DNA of 41,202 nt from NCBI GenBank assembly GCA_001515205.2, contig LQMQ01000050.1, positions 1-41,202 on the forward strand, in the 5' to 3' direction. This document shows, one piece after another, positions 9,983 through 19,876 of this stretch. The notes beneath the pieces were generated by a model, which did no database searches, was not told the origin of the DNA, and saw nothing but the letters and a program-made list of their open reading frames with translations. The stretch's first letter is position 1. Each line of letters starts with the position of its first letter. Source of the stretch: Candidatus Hadarchaeum yellowstonense. Lineage in GTDB: Archaea > Hadarchaeota > Hadarchaeia > Hadarchaeales > Hadarchaeaceae. The position numbers and the translations under genes were made by a program.

Positions 9983-10120
9983 TATATCACCCGCGAAAGA
10001 GCCCAATCTTGACATCCTCCGGCAGCTGGCATTCGGATTATCGACAGCCTCCCCGCCGCCGGCATTGAAATTGCTTTCTTCATTTTTTCACCATTATTCG
10101 CGTTCACTTTCGCTTGATGC

Positions 10121-10138
10121 GGTATTTATAAAGTTTCC
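10121..10138 (-). promoter_or_regulatory. Archaeal BRE/TATA promoter for the NEW3-ABC operon
   Basis: Minus strand GGAAACTTTATAAATACC, about 140 nt upstream of the preferred start. Confidence 0.5.
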
Positions 10139-10299
10139 AAAGACTGTTGATAAAAAGATTTTTTTAAGAAAAATTTTAGCTATTTTCATCTTTTCGCGCT
10201 TTAAAAAATAATCAAATCGTTCATATCGCCATATAAAGCTATTTTTGGTTTTTCAAAACTTTTAAAAACCTTTTTCAATTCCTGTTTGGTATACGAAAT

Positions 10300-10321
10300 A
10301 GAATCCACCAAGAATCCACCA
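10300..10321. repeat. 11-nt tandem duplication (AGAATCCACCA x2) flanked by inverted arms GTTTGGT (10284-10290) and ACCAAAC (10318-10324)
   Basis: Direct inspection of ...GTTTGGTATACGAAATAGAATCCACCAAGAATCCACCAAAC... Confidence 0.55.
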
Positions 10322-10507
10322 AACAATTTTCTTGGGCACTCGCGCCTTTATCTCATCACTCTGCTCCAATGACCTCTTGTTGATAAGCTATATTAGCATG
10401 CTTTCAACATCATCTCCGTTGCCGGCTCTGGCTGGCGAGGATCTCAGAGGCGAAAAGCCAACTTTCCTCTGGAGCTTAGGCTGTTTGTAAAGTAAACCGA
10501 ACATCCT

Positions 10508-11257
10508 TCAGAGCTTCAGGCCACCGAAGTAGATGCACCTGCGGGGCGGGATCTTCGGCGATGTCCTGGGTTTATCAACCAGCTCAACTTCAGCCTCCCG
10601 CACCACGGCCACCGGTATCCGCTCACCCGCTTCACCCATCACCACTTGCGCCGCGCTTGCCAGCTGGTCGGCGATGGCGCGGTAGGTTATCTTCAGCGGC
10701 TTGCCGTAGAGGTCGGGCCTGCCGCGGACATCGATCACCGGCTCCAGGCCCGCGGTGCCGATCGCCTGCCCCACCGTGCCGAGCCTCAGAGGATGAACAA
10801 CGCTGTCCGCGATTATCACCCCCACCCTGGCGCCGGAGCCGGAGCTGAGCGCCAGCCTTAATGATTCGGCGGCCTTGTCCGGGTGGCGGGGAAGCAGTAT
10901 CGCCTTACCCGCGGGGGCGTTGGACAGGTCAACGCCGGCGTTGGCGCAGATGATGCCGTCCTTTATGGTGAGAATTGCGCCGCGGCAGACGCGCAGCACC
11001 CGGTCGGCCTCGCGCAGGACCAGCTCAACGAACTCCGGGATCTGCCCGCTCCTTTTCGCCATTTTTCTCGCCTTTGTTGACGGGCGAACCCTGGCCAGCT
11101 CCCTGATCCTTCCGGCCGCGACCGCCACCACCTTGGAGGCCACCACCACAACATCTCCATCGTGAAGCCCACCGATCTGATCGGCGGCCTTCAGTATCAG
11201 CGAGGGCAGGTCATCCCCTGGTTCAACCAAAGGCAGGCTCAGTCCTAAAACCTCCAC
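10508..11257 (-). CDS. cofE: Coenzyme F420-0:L-glutamate ligase
   Basis: 249 aa; LSLPLVEPGDDL, VVVASKVVA, GARVGVIIADS, GTVGQAIGTAGLEPVIDVRG. Confidence 0.85.
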   Translation of the reverse strand: MEVLGLSLPLVEPGDDLPSLILKAADQIGGLHDGDVVVVASKVVAVAAGRIRELARVRPSTKARKMAKRSGQIPEFVELVLREADRVLRVCRGAILTIKDGIICANAGVDLSNAPAGKAILLPRHPDKAAESLRLALSSGSGARVGVIIADSVVHPLRLGTVGQAIGTAGLEPVIDVRGRPDLYGKPLKITYRAIADQLASAAQVVMGEAGERIPVAVVREAEVELVDKPRTSPKIPPRRCIYFGGLKL

Positions 11258-11261
11258 CTTT

Positions 11262-12146
11262 TCACCTCGGCAAATCCCTTATGCTCTCCGCGATCCGGGC
11301 CGCGTGCAGAGTCTCGACCGGGTCGTGGGTTCTCAAAGCGTGAGCCCCCTTCAGCACGGCTATGGCCGCCGCCGCGAGTGAACCGTAAAGCCTTTCCTCC
11401 GGATCAGGAAGGCCGAGGACATCTCCTATGGATGACTTTCTCGATATGCTCAAACAGATGGGCCGGGAGATCTTCAGCCTTTCCAGGTTGGCCAGGATGT
11501 TCAGGTCGAAGAATGTGGCGAGGCTGTAGCCCCTGCCCCGAAGGCGCCGCCTCGCTCGCGGCCCCAGACGCGCCAGTCTCGCTGGCCACTGCCCGAAGGC
11601 GGGGTCCACGACCACCTTCTTCAGCGGGACGCCGTGCTCGCGACATATCTTCAGGCTTGACCGCAGCGCCTCCTGGATCTCCCCGATCTGGTAGACATCA
11701 CCGGGCAATCTTCTGGCGGCCATGAGGATCGCCGAGCAGCCGCTGCTCGCGACGACCTCCGCCATACGGGCGTCGGCCTTGAAACCGCTGACATCATTGA
11801 TTATCGAGGCCCCGGCCTCAGCCGCCGCCTCAGCCACCACCGCTCGTTGAGTGTCGGCAGAGATTGGAGCGGAGATCTCCTTGGCGACTGCCTTGATTGC
11901 CGGAATTAACTCCTGCAGCTCCCTGTGCTCCGGAACCGGCCGCGATGTCGGCCCGGTGCCCACGGCCCCGATGTCGATGATCTCAGCACCTTCCTCGACC
12001 ATCTCCCGTGCCCTTTTGACGAGGTCATCGCGACCCCGGACAATCGACCCGCGGTAAAAGGAGCTGTCGCCAAGGTTAATCACGCCGATGATCACGGTGG
12101 GGCGGCCATCTCCGACCATCACGTCCCCGAGCCTTGCAGAGACCAC
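11262..12146 (-). CDS. Dihydropteroate synthase-like (pterin-binding family) protein
   Basis: IIGVINLGDSSFYRGS, GAEIIDIGAVGTGP, PISADTQRA, SIINDVSGF motifs; 4 nt upstream of cofE. Confidence 0.8.
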   Translation of the reverse strand: MVSARLGDVMVGDGRPTVIIGVINLGDSSFYRGSIVRGRDDLVKRAREMVEEGAEIIDIGAVGTGPTSRPVPEHRELQELIPAIKAVAKEISAPISADTQRAVVAEAAAEAGASIINDVSGFKADARMAEVVASSGCSAILMAARRLPGDVYQIGEIQEALRSSLKICREHGVPLKKVVVDPAFGQWPARLARLGPRARRRLRGRGYSLATFFDLNILANLERLKISRPICLSISRKSSIGDVLGLPDPEERLYGSLAAAAIAVLKGAHALRTHDPVETLHAARIAESIRDLPR

Positions 12147-12208
12147 GGAAGCACCATAACCACTCTGGCAGCGAGCAATAAAACGATGTCCTAAAGGGGA
12201 AAACAGGA

Positions 12209-14122
12209 TCAGACCACGATCTCGAAATTCTCCGGTGAGACATAATCCCCGTATCTCTTCCGGGCCTCCATCAACCGCTGGCGCTGGTTCTCCAGCTCCA
12301 CGAAGACCTCCTTTGGGGTGTTGGGCACCTTGGTGGAGTAAATCCGCATTATCCGGTCTATCTTTGCCAGGTGCTCCGGTATCCTCAGCTTGAACTGCTT
12401 CAGGTAGTCTTCCCTGGCATAGTCGATGGCCAGCACCTGCTTAAAGAGCCTCTTGAGATCCTCATAGATTGGGATGAGCCCGGTCGGGGTTTTCCTCGCC
12501 CTGACCTCGTTGTGGCAGCGGAGCTCCATCCACTTCAACCAGACCGCCTTGTAGAGCTTGTCGGTGAGGTATCTCCCCTCCTCCTTGAGGAAGTAGTTGA
12601 CCGAGAAGATCTTCGGGGGCCTCTCCAGTTGGGCGCCGAATTTTAAGTTGATCTCGATGTACTTCCCCAGCGGGATGGAGAGGAAATCCAGGTTGGCCAT
12701 GGGGTTGAACTCCCTGGTCCCCTCCTTACCCAGAACGGCGGCGGTGGCCTCCGACTCCAGTGAGGCCCCCTTGGTCACAATCCCGTGAACCCAGTTGAAC
12801 GCTTCCTCCACCGGAACCCAGGTGTCCGAGTCCCTACCGCCGTAAATTATCCCGGAGACCTCGACTCCTTCGGGGTCGTTTATCCTGGGGTCGAGGTTCT
12901 CCAGCAACTCCATGTTCAGGGTGAGCCTGGCATTCTTGTGGGAGGGGGGAATTTCGTTGCCCTCGGCGTCCTTCTTTCCCGGATACCATTCCCCGGAGTG
13001 GTTGATCCCCCTCTTGGGTACCTCGCCATCATGCCCGATCCAGTAGACGCTGCCGTCATCGAGGACGAGCACATTGGAGAAGATGATCTCCCCGGGGCTG
13101 TGGAGGGTTTTCCAGAGGATCGGGTCATCCTTGGAGTTCACCCCCTGAATTATCCCGAACATGCCGTACTCGACATTTACCGCGCGAACCTCCCCGTTCT
13201 TCACCTTGAGGTAGGCGATGTCGTCACCGACGATTTTTTCACCTTTCATCATCGAGGTGGACGTCTTGCCGCAGAGGGAAGGAAATGCCCCAGTGAAGTA
13301 GGTCAGCCGCCCCCCGGGGCCATGGACGCCCATGATGAACATGTGCTCGGTCAGCCAGCCCTCCTCCGAGGCCCGTTTTATCGCCAGCCGCATGGCGAGC
13401 TTCTTCAACCCGATGGTGTTGCCACCGTACTGGGTGTTGACGCTGTATACGGTCTCGTCGCTGAGATCCACGTAGATCCTGCGCTTGTCAATGTTCTTGC
13501 TCACCCCGTTGACCAGTTCACCCTCGGAGTGGACGAACTTGAAGAATCTCGCGGCCCTGCCCAGCCTGAGGAACTCGGAGTAGCCCTGGCGGTAGAGCAG
13601 GTTTTCACTGTGGGCCACGTAGGGGGAGTCGGTCAACTGCAGGCAGGGGATGGCGAAGTCCGAGTGGGTGGGACCGAGGCAGAAAAACAGGACGTAGAGC
13701 CGGTGGCCCCTCATGATGTCCTTCAAGAGCGCGTGAATTTCCTGCAGCCCGGCCTCCCTCTCCAGCTGGCCCAGGCTCTCTCCTGCGGCCAGAGCCCCCA
13801 GCCCGAGATCAACACCTTTGGGCAGGAGCAGCCTGGTGTTCTTCCTGTCCCGGGCTTGGTCATAATACCCGTCAAAGTGGACGGTGTGTCCCTCGATCGC
13901 CAGCTTCCTCTCCTCACCGCTTCTGATGGCCTCCTCCCTGATGAACTTCAGCTCCTCCGGGGTCCCGGTGCTGACAAAGACATCGTCCGGGTTGCAGTGC
14001 TCCACGTATTTGGCCACAAAGCGGTGAAGGGACGGGTTGTCTATCTTCAGCAGCTTTTCGAGGTCCTCCCGGCTTAACCTCTCCCTCAGTATTTTTTGCC
14101 AGGAATTATTCTCCTCTACCAT
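12209..14122 (-). CDS. pckG: Phosphoenolpyruvate carboxykinase (GTP)
   Basis: GAFPSLCGKTSTSM P-loop, MFIMGVHGPGG, EYGMFGIIQGVN; ORF extends to 14143, preferred start MVEENNSW. Confidence 0.9.
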   Translation of the reverse strand: MVEENNSWQKILRERLSREDLEKLLKIDNPSLHRFVAKYVEHCNPDDVFVSTGTPEELKFIREEAIRSGEERKLAIEGHTVHFDGYYDQARDRKNTRLLLPKGVDLGLGALAAGESLGQLEREAGLQEIHALLKDIMRGHRLYVLFFCLGPTHSDFAIPCLQLTDSPYVAHSENLLYRQGYSEFLRLGRAARFFKFVHSEGELVNGVSKNIDKRRIYVDLSDETVYSVNTQYGGNTIGLKKLAMRLAIKRASEEGWLTEHMFIMGVHGPGGRLTYFTGAFPSLCGKTSTSMMKGEKIVGDDIAYLKVKNGEVRAVNVEYGMFGIIQGVNSKDDPILWKTLHSPGEIIFSNVLVLDDGSVYWIGHDGEVPKRGINHSGEWYPGKKDAEGNEIPPSHKNARLTLNMELLENLDPRINDPEGVEVSGIIYGGRDSDTWVPVEEAFNWVHGIVTKGASLESEATAAVLGKEGTREFNPMANLDFLSIPLGKYIEINLKFGAQLERPPKIFSVNYFLKEEGRYLTDKLYKAVWLKWMELRCHNEVRARKTPTGLIPIYEDLKRLFKQVLAIDYAREDYLKQFKLRIPEHLAKIDRIMRIYSTKVPNTPKEVFVELENQRQRLMEARKRYGDYVSPENFEIVV

Positions 14123-14266
14123 AATATCGAATGCTACTAACAAATGAACCCTTTAAACGTTGCTATGGGTCCCTTTCCCCAGCTTCATGCCAGCTGAGCC
14201 ATTATTTCCCCCCATTTTGCGATTGAATTGCCAAAAATCCCCTTTTTCAAAAAAGATGGCTTAAAA

Positions 14267-15862
14267 TCAGATTTTTTTGGACATATAGGGTCCCTCGCGC
14301 TCGTAGCCCAAGCGCCGATAATACTCCCGGGTGCCAACCCCGGCCAGAACCAAAATCTTCCGGGCATCGAAGCTCTCCCGGGAGACCCTTTCCGCCTCCT
14401 CCAGCAGGCGCTCCCCCCAGCCCCGGTGCTGCCACCGGCTTGGGCCGGCCTTGGTGCCCACGCGGACGAGAGGGCCGTAGACGTGCAGCTCCCGGACAAT
14501 GGTGGTGCTGCCTGGTTTCACCTCCGGCCGGTGGGCTCTTTCCGAGGGATTTCTCAACCTCAGCAGCCCGATCAGCACACCGTGGCTAACGTCCTCAAAG
14601 GAAAGGAAAACCTCGTCACCGTTAGAGGCGCGATATTCCTCGGAGAGCAGCGTGATATCCTCCGGGCGGGGCTCAAACCCCTCCTTGTACTGAACATGGC
14701 CGACCTCGCGGCACCTGATGCACCGGCAGGTTTTTCCTTCCTTCCTTAACCTCCCCTGAACCAGGGATCTCAGGTCACCGCGCCTGACCCCCGCGGCCAC
14801 GAGGTTGGCGGGTATATCTCGCTGGATGCGCTGGATCCTGACCCACCTTGGGACCAGCTTCTTCACCTCGGCGATCAGTTCAACCAACCTTTCCAGGGGG
14901 TAGGGCTGGTAATCCCCCCGCCGCCACATTTCATACAGCTCCGTCCCCGGCATTACCAGCGTTGGATAAATTTTCAGGGCATCGGGCCTGAACCTCTCGT
15001 CATGGAAAACTGTCCGGAATGCCTCAAGGTCGCGCTCGTAGCTGGATCCGGGCAGGTTGGGCATGAGGTGGTAGACGACGGCAAGTCCCGAGTCCTTGGC
15101 TATGCGGGTGGCCTCAACGACATCCTCGACAGTGTGCCCGCGCTTCACCAGCCGGTAGATGTCGTCGTAGACTGTCTGCACGCCCAGCTCCACGCGGGTC
15201 GCGCCGAGGTCAAGCAGGAAGTCCACGTCGGGCTCCTTGCAGTAGTCGGGCCTGGTTTCCAGGGCGATGTCGCTGATGCGGATGGCTGCCTTCTCCGCGG
15301 CCAGCTGCGCCTCCTCCATTGTCGCGGCCTTTGAGCCCGTGATGGCGTTCAAACACTGGATGACAAACCATTCAAGGTAGTCCCGCGGGTAGCAGGTCAA
15401 AGTCCCGCCAAAAATGATCAATTCAACCTTGTCCACCTCGTGACCTATGGCGCGCAGTTGCTCAATCCTGCTGCTGACCTGAGCCCGGGGGTCGTAGTGG
15501 TGTTGCAGCGCCCGGGCCGCCGCTGGCTCTCTGCCCGTATAGGACTTGGGCGTGTTGTACTCGGGACCGCCGGGGCAGTAGATGCAGGTTTCCTCGGCCG
15601 GGCAGGGGTATGGCTGGGGCATGACGGTGATCACCGTGACTCCCGAGATTGAGCGCACGGGTTTGAGCTGGAGAGCCCCGAGAAGCTTGGCCCTCTCTTC
15701 GGCCGTGGCGGCGGCGAGCAGTTCCGAGTTCCGCGGTGGACGGGTCAGCCCGAACTCGCGGCAGACTTCATTTTTCAGCCGGGACAATTCTGGAGGGCGG
15801 ACTGTCCCCTCCTGCAGGATCTTCCTGATTATCTCGCGGCAGGCCATGGAGAAGGAATCCAT
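14267..15862 (-). CDS. elp3: Elp3-family tRNA uridine modification enzyme (radical SAM plus GNAT)
   Basis: CPAEETCIYCPGGPEYNTPKSYTGREPAAARA, C-terminal acetyltransferase region WQHRGWGERLLEEAE...GTREYYRRLGYEREGPYM. Confidence 0.93.
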   Translation of the reverse strand: MDSFSMACREIIRKILQEGTVRPPELSRLKNEVCREFGLTRPPRNSELLAAATAEERAKLLGALQLKPVRSISGVTVITVMPQPYPCPAEETCIYCPGGPEYNTPKSYTGREPAAARALQHHYDPRAQVSSRIEQLRAIGHEVDKVELIIFGGTLTCYPRDYLEWFVIQCLNAITGSKAATMEEAQLAAEKAAIRISDIALETRPDYCKEPDVDFLLDLGATRVELGVQTVYDDIYRLVKRGHTVEDVVEATRIAKDSGLAVVYHLMPNLPGSSYERDLEAFRTVFHDERFRPDALKIYPTLVMPGTELYEMWRRGDYQPYPLERLVELIAEVKKLVPRWVRIQRIQRDIPANLVAAGVRRGDLRSLVQGRLRKEGKTCRCIRCREVGHVQYKEGFEPRPEDITLLSEEYRASNGDEVFLSFEDVSHGVLIGLLRLRNPSERAHRPEVKPGSTTIVRELHVYGPLVRVGTKAGPSRWQHRGWGERLLEEAERVSRESFDARKILVLAGVGTREYYRRLGYEREGPYMSKKI

Positions 15863-15886
15863 CCCTTATCCCTAAGGTTAATCTAC

Positions 15887-18112
15887 ATGGGGGCTAATTT
15901 TCTTGACGGTGCTGTCGTGGATATCGCGGAAATATGTGGGAGGTACGGGCTGCCAGCTCAGCTCTCGCAGATATTTGAGAGGGCGGGCATCCGCAGCCTT
16001 TATCCTCCCCAGCAGGAAGCCGTGGAGAAGGGGGCCCTCGACGGCAAAAACCTGGTGATGGCGATACCCACCGCCGCCGGTAAGACGCTCATCGCTGAGC
16101 TGTGCATGCTCAAGTCGGTGTTCCTGGAGAAGGGCAAGTGCCTCTACATAGTGCCGCTGCGCGCCCTTGCCAGTGAAAAGTACGATGACTTTAAGGAGAA
16201 ATACGGGCCGCTGGGAGTGAAGGTCGGCATCAGCACAGGAGACTTCGATGTCGCCGACCCGAGACTGGCCTACTATGATATTCTGGTAGCTACTTCGGAA
16301 AAGGTGGACTCGCTGCTGCGTCACCGTGCCAAGTGGCTGGCCGATGTGGTCACCGTGGTGGTTCTGGACGAGGTCCACCTGATCGACGACCCCGGCCGCG
16401 GTCCGACGCTGGAGGTCCTAACCGCCCGGCTCAGGCAGGTCAACCCGTCCACGCAGATCCTGGCCCTCTCGGCAACGGTGAAAAATTCCGACGAGATCGC
16501 CGCCTGGCTTCAGGCTGAGCTGGTGAGGAGCGAGTGGCGCCCGGTGCCGCTGAAGAAGGGCGTGTACTACAACAAAAGGATAGTATTTGACGACGGCAGC
16601 CGGCTGAAGCTGGAGGTGAAGGCGGAGGATGACCTCACGGCGCTGACGAACAGCACGGTAAGGGACGGCGGCCAGGCCCTGGTTTTCGTCAACACCCGCC
16701 GCTCCGCTCAGGCCGCCGCCGCATTGATCGCGAAGCACGTGGCACCAATGCTGTCCCCCGAGGAGAGGGAGAAGCTTGCCGCTGTTGCTCAGGCTGTCGA
16801 GGGGGCCCTGGGGGAGCCCACCCGCACCTGCCGCGAGCTGGCCGACTGCATCCGCAAGGGCGCGGCCTTCCACCATGCCGGCCTTCACCACCTCCAGAGA
16901 AAGGCGGTCGAGGATGCTTTCCGGAAGAACTTGATAAAGGTCGTCTGTGCGACCCCGACCCTGGCCATGGGGGTCAACCTGCCCTCGCGCCGGACGATCA
17001 TCCGGGACTACAGGAGATACGTTGAGCCCTACGGCCAGGTCTTCATCCCGGTGCTCGAGTTTTATCAGATGGCGGGCAGGGCCGGCAGACCCCAGTATGA
17101 CAAGTACGGTGAGGCGGTGTTGATTGCGAAAAGCCGGGATGAGGTGGAGGCGCTTTTTGAGAGGTTCATCAGGGCCGAGCCCGAGAGGATAACCTCCAAA
17201 CTGGCAACCGAGCCCGCTCTCAGAACGCACGTCCTTTCCTCGATCGCGGCCGGCTATGTGAGCGATAGCGCGGCCTTGCTCGACTTCATGGCGGGAACTT
17301 TCTTCGCCCACCAGTACGGGGTGGCCGATGTGGAGCGGGTGGTTCAGCGGGTGCTTGATTTTCTTGAGCGGGAGGAAATGATAAAGAAGGAGGGAAAAAT
17401 GCTCCACGCCACCGAATTCGGGCGGCGGGTCTCCATGCTGTACATCGATCCCCTTTCCGCGGTGATACTTCGCGACGGCCTCAGGGGGGTGGCCACCAGG
17501 GAGCCGACCGAGATCGGCCTCCTGCATCTGGTCTGCCACACTCCTGACATGGAGCTGCTCTATCTCCGTCAGGATGATTACGAGGATCTGGAATCCTTCT
17601 ATCGAGAACACGCTGAGGAACTGCTGACGGAGATCCCGGACGGGCAGGCCGAGCCCGAAAAGTTTGAAACCCTGCTGGCGGAGCTGAAGACGGCAAAGAT
17701 GCTTCAGGCTTGGATAAACGAAACGCGCGAGGACCAGATCCACGAGATCTTCGGCGTCGGTGCCGGAGATATCCGGAGGGCAGCCGACACGGCCAAGTGG
17801 TTGCTCTATTCGGCGCACGAGATCGCCAGTCTGTTCAAGATCAGGGCGGCTCTGGCTCCGCTGAGAAAGCTGGAGCAGCGGGTGAAACACGGCATCAGGG
17901 AGGAGCTGCTGGAACTGGTGCAGCTCCACGGGATAGGAAGGGTGCGCGGTCGCAGCCTGTTCCGGGCCGGCTACCGGAAGCTTGCGGACATCGAGAAGGC
18001 CAGCGAGCAGGAGCTGGCGCGCGTCCCCTACATTGGCACCGAGATCGCGCGCAGCATCAAGAAACAGGTGGAACAGAAAATTGAGCCCGAGATCTGGCAG
18101 CCGGAAATCTGA
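15887..18112 (+). CDS. Hel308-like Ski2-family ATP-dependent helicase
   Basis: AIPTAAGKTLIAEL, LDEVHLI, SATVKN, QMAGRAGRPQYDKYGEAVLI, C-terminal HhH LHGIGRVRGRSLFRAGY; a GTG start at 15917 is an alternative. Confidence 0.9.
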   Translation: MGANFLDGAVVDIAEICGRYGLPAQLSQIFERAGIRSLYPPQQEAVEKGALDGKNLVMAIPTAAGKTLIAELCMLKSVFLEKGKCLYIVPLRALASEKYDDFKEKYGPLGVKVGISTGDFDVADPRLAYYDILVATSEKVDSLLRHRAKWLADVVTVVVLDEVHLIDDPGRGPTLEVLTARLRQVNPSTQILALSATVKNSDEIAAWLQAELVRSEWRPVPLKKGVYYNKRIVFDDGSRLKLEVKAEDDLTALTNSTVRDGGQALVFVNTRRSAQAAAALIAKHVAPMLSPEEREKLAAVAQAVEGALGEPTRTCRELADCIRKGAAFHHAGLHHLQRKAVEDAFRKNLIKVVCATPTLAMGVNLPSRRTIIRDYRRYVEPYGQVFIPVLEFYQMAGRAGRPQYDKYGEAVLIAKSRDEVEALFERFIRAEPERITSKLATEPALRTHVLSSIAAGYVSDSAALLDFMAGTFFAHQYGVADVERVVQRVLDFLEREEMIKKEGKMLHATEFGRRVSMLYIDPLSAVILRDGLRGVATREPTEIGLLHLVCHTPDMELLYLRQDDYEDLESFYREHAEELLTEIPDGQAEPEKFETLLAELKTAKMLQAWINETREDQIHEIFGVGAGDIRRAADTAKWLLYSAHEIASLFKIRAALAPLRKLEQRVKHGIREELLELVQLHGIGRVRGRSLFRAGYRKLADIEKASEQELARVPYIGTEIARSIKKQVEQKIEPEIWQPEI

Positions 18113-18188
18113 TGGGGCACCGCCGCTATGGCACAACGATGAAGGTGAAGACAGAAAAACTATTAATTGACCCATCCTACTGTATTTT

Positions 18189-19244
18189 ATGCGATCAAAG
18201 TTCCTGAAGACCCCGACCCACCCCCTCGAGGTACAGCCCGGGCGCAGCATCAGCAGCCTCACCGATGGGCTGCTGGCGACCGGTTTTCAGGGGAGAAAGC
18301 TGGGTGAAGCCGTCGATGTCTGGGCGAGAATGCTCCGGGAAAAACAGAACACGATCTGGCTGGGGCTGGCGGGGGCGATGGTCCCGGCCGGAATGAGGCG
18401 GATAATCTCCTACCTGATAAGGCGCCGGATGATCGATGTTCTGGTTTCCACCGGGGCCAACCTCTACCACGACCTCTATGAGGCCAGGGGAAAGAAGCAC
18501 TACGTCGGGAGCCATCTGGTCGACGACGTGAAGCTGAGGAAGCACTACGTGGATCGAATCTACGATGTCTTCGCCGACGAGACCGAGTTCTACAAGACCG
18601 ACCTCTGGATAGAAAAGGAATTCTGCTCGCAGCTCTCGGACGGCTACCGCTACTCCTCGCGCGAGATAATTTATGAGCTGGGCAAGTTTCTGGAGAGCTA
18701 CGGGGCGGAGAAGGACTCCATCATCCTGAGTGCCTATCAAAGCGGTGTTCCCGTCTTCTGCCCGGCCCTGAATGACAGCTCCCTCGGCTTCTCCATCATG
18801 TTCGCCAACAGACGGAGAAACCGGCGCATCATCCTGGATTCCCTTAAGGACGTTGATGAGAGCTCGCGGATAACTGAAGTGGCCGGGACCACCTCGGTGA
18901 TCTACGTGGGGGGCGGGGTGCCCAAGAACTTCATCCAGCAGACGGCGGTGATTGCCGGCTACCAGACGAAACGAGATCGGAGCCACAAATTTGCCCTGCA
19001 GATATCAATGGACGCACCAATGTGGGGCGGTCTCTCCGGATGCACCTTCGAGGAGGCCCAGTCTTGGGGCAAGATTGACCTTCGGGCGAAAAAGGTGATG
19101 TGTTACTCCGACGCAACGATAGCCCTGCCCATAATCTCGCACGCGCTCGCGGAGAAGTTCAAGAGGCTCAGGAGAAACGTTCCCCTCTTTGAATGGGATA
19201 AAAACGGAAACTTGAGGATAAAGTACGAAAGAAGGGAGCTGTGA
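18189..19244 (+). CDS. dys: Deoxyhypusine synthase
   Basis: WLGLAGAMVPAGMRRII, VSTGANLYHDLYEA, conserved-type active-site segment VGGGVPKNFIQQ. Confidence 0.93.
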   Translation: MRSKFLKTPTHPLEVQPGRSISSLTDGLLATGFQGRKLGEAVDVWARMLREKQNTIWLGLAGAMVPAGMRRIISYLIRRRMIDVLVSTGANLYHDLYEARGKKHYVGSHLVDDVKLRKHYVDRIYDVFADETEFYKTDLWIEKEFCSQLSDGYRYSSREIIYELGKFLESYGAEKDSIILSAYQSGVPVFCPALNDSSLGFSIMFANRRRNRRIILDSLKDVDESSRITEVAGTTSVIYVGGGVPKNFIQQTAVIAGYQTKRDRSHKFALQISMDAPMWGGLSGCTFEEAQSWGKIDLRAKKVMCYSDATIALPIISHALAEKFKRLRRNVPLFEWDKNGNLRIKYERREL

Positions 19245-19261
19245 ACTCCGCATAATTTTCT

Positions 19262-19876
19262 CTAGTCGATCCTGATGATGTGAACCTTTCCGTTCTTGAT
19301 CTCCACATCGGCCAGAGTCTTCACCGTCAGTCCCGTCTCCTTCTTCACCCTCTCGGGACCATTGCCCCGGTTCATCACGATGATCACGTCCTTCACGATG
19401 ACGCCGACCTTTTTCAGCCCCTGAATTACTCCGGAGACGGTGCCGCCGGTGGACATGACGTCATCTATTATTATCACCCGGTCGCCCTTGTTGACGGAGT
19501 TGATGTAGAACTTCTCCCCTTTCTCTTTTCCGGCAATTTTGCGGTAGCTCCTTTTCACCACAACCTCAATTTCCCCGGGCAGATTGAACTTCTTCTTTCT
19601 GGCGATGATTATGGGCACGTTGGTCATCGTGGAGACCAGCGCTGAAACGTGAATTCCCATGGCCTCGATGGTCACGATCCTGTCAACGTTAAAATCGGCC
19701 AGTTCCACGATTCTCTGTGCGATTTCCTTCAGGAGCTCGGGCTTAAGCGGCGGAGCGACTCCCTGGGTCGGGTTCACGAAATACTCGTACTTCCCCATCT
19801 TGACGACGATGGCATTTTCTAGAGCTTCCTTGAGCAGGGGCAGTCGGGTCACTTTATCCACCTGAGGGCACTTCAC
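19262..19876 (-). CDS. hpt: Archaeal hypoxanthine/adenine phosphoribosyltransferase
   Basis: PRPP motif VIIIDDVMSTGGT; archaeal HPRT-like architecture. Confidence 0.85.
   Translation of the reverse strand: MKCPQVDKVTRLPLLKEALENAIVVKMGKYEYFVNPTQGVAPPLKPELLKEIAQRIVELADFNVDRIVTIEAMGIHVSALVSTMTNVPIIIARKKKFNLPGEIEVVVKRSYRKIAGKEKGEKFYINSVNKGDRVIIIDDVMSTGGTVSGVIQGLKKVGVIVKDVIIVMNRGNGPERVKKETGLTVKTLADVEIKNGKVHIIRID

Noticed and set aside
12785-14077. Long antisense ORF (430 aa) opposite PEPCK
   Set aside because: Shadow ORF in a GC-rich gene; low-complexity P/G/V/L-rich translation, sense strand has clear PEPCK motifs
16418-18262. 614-aa antisense ORF opposite the Hel308-like helicase
   Set aside because: Shadow ORF; the sense strand encodes unambiguous helicase motifs
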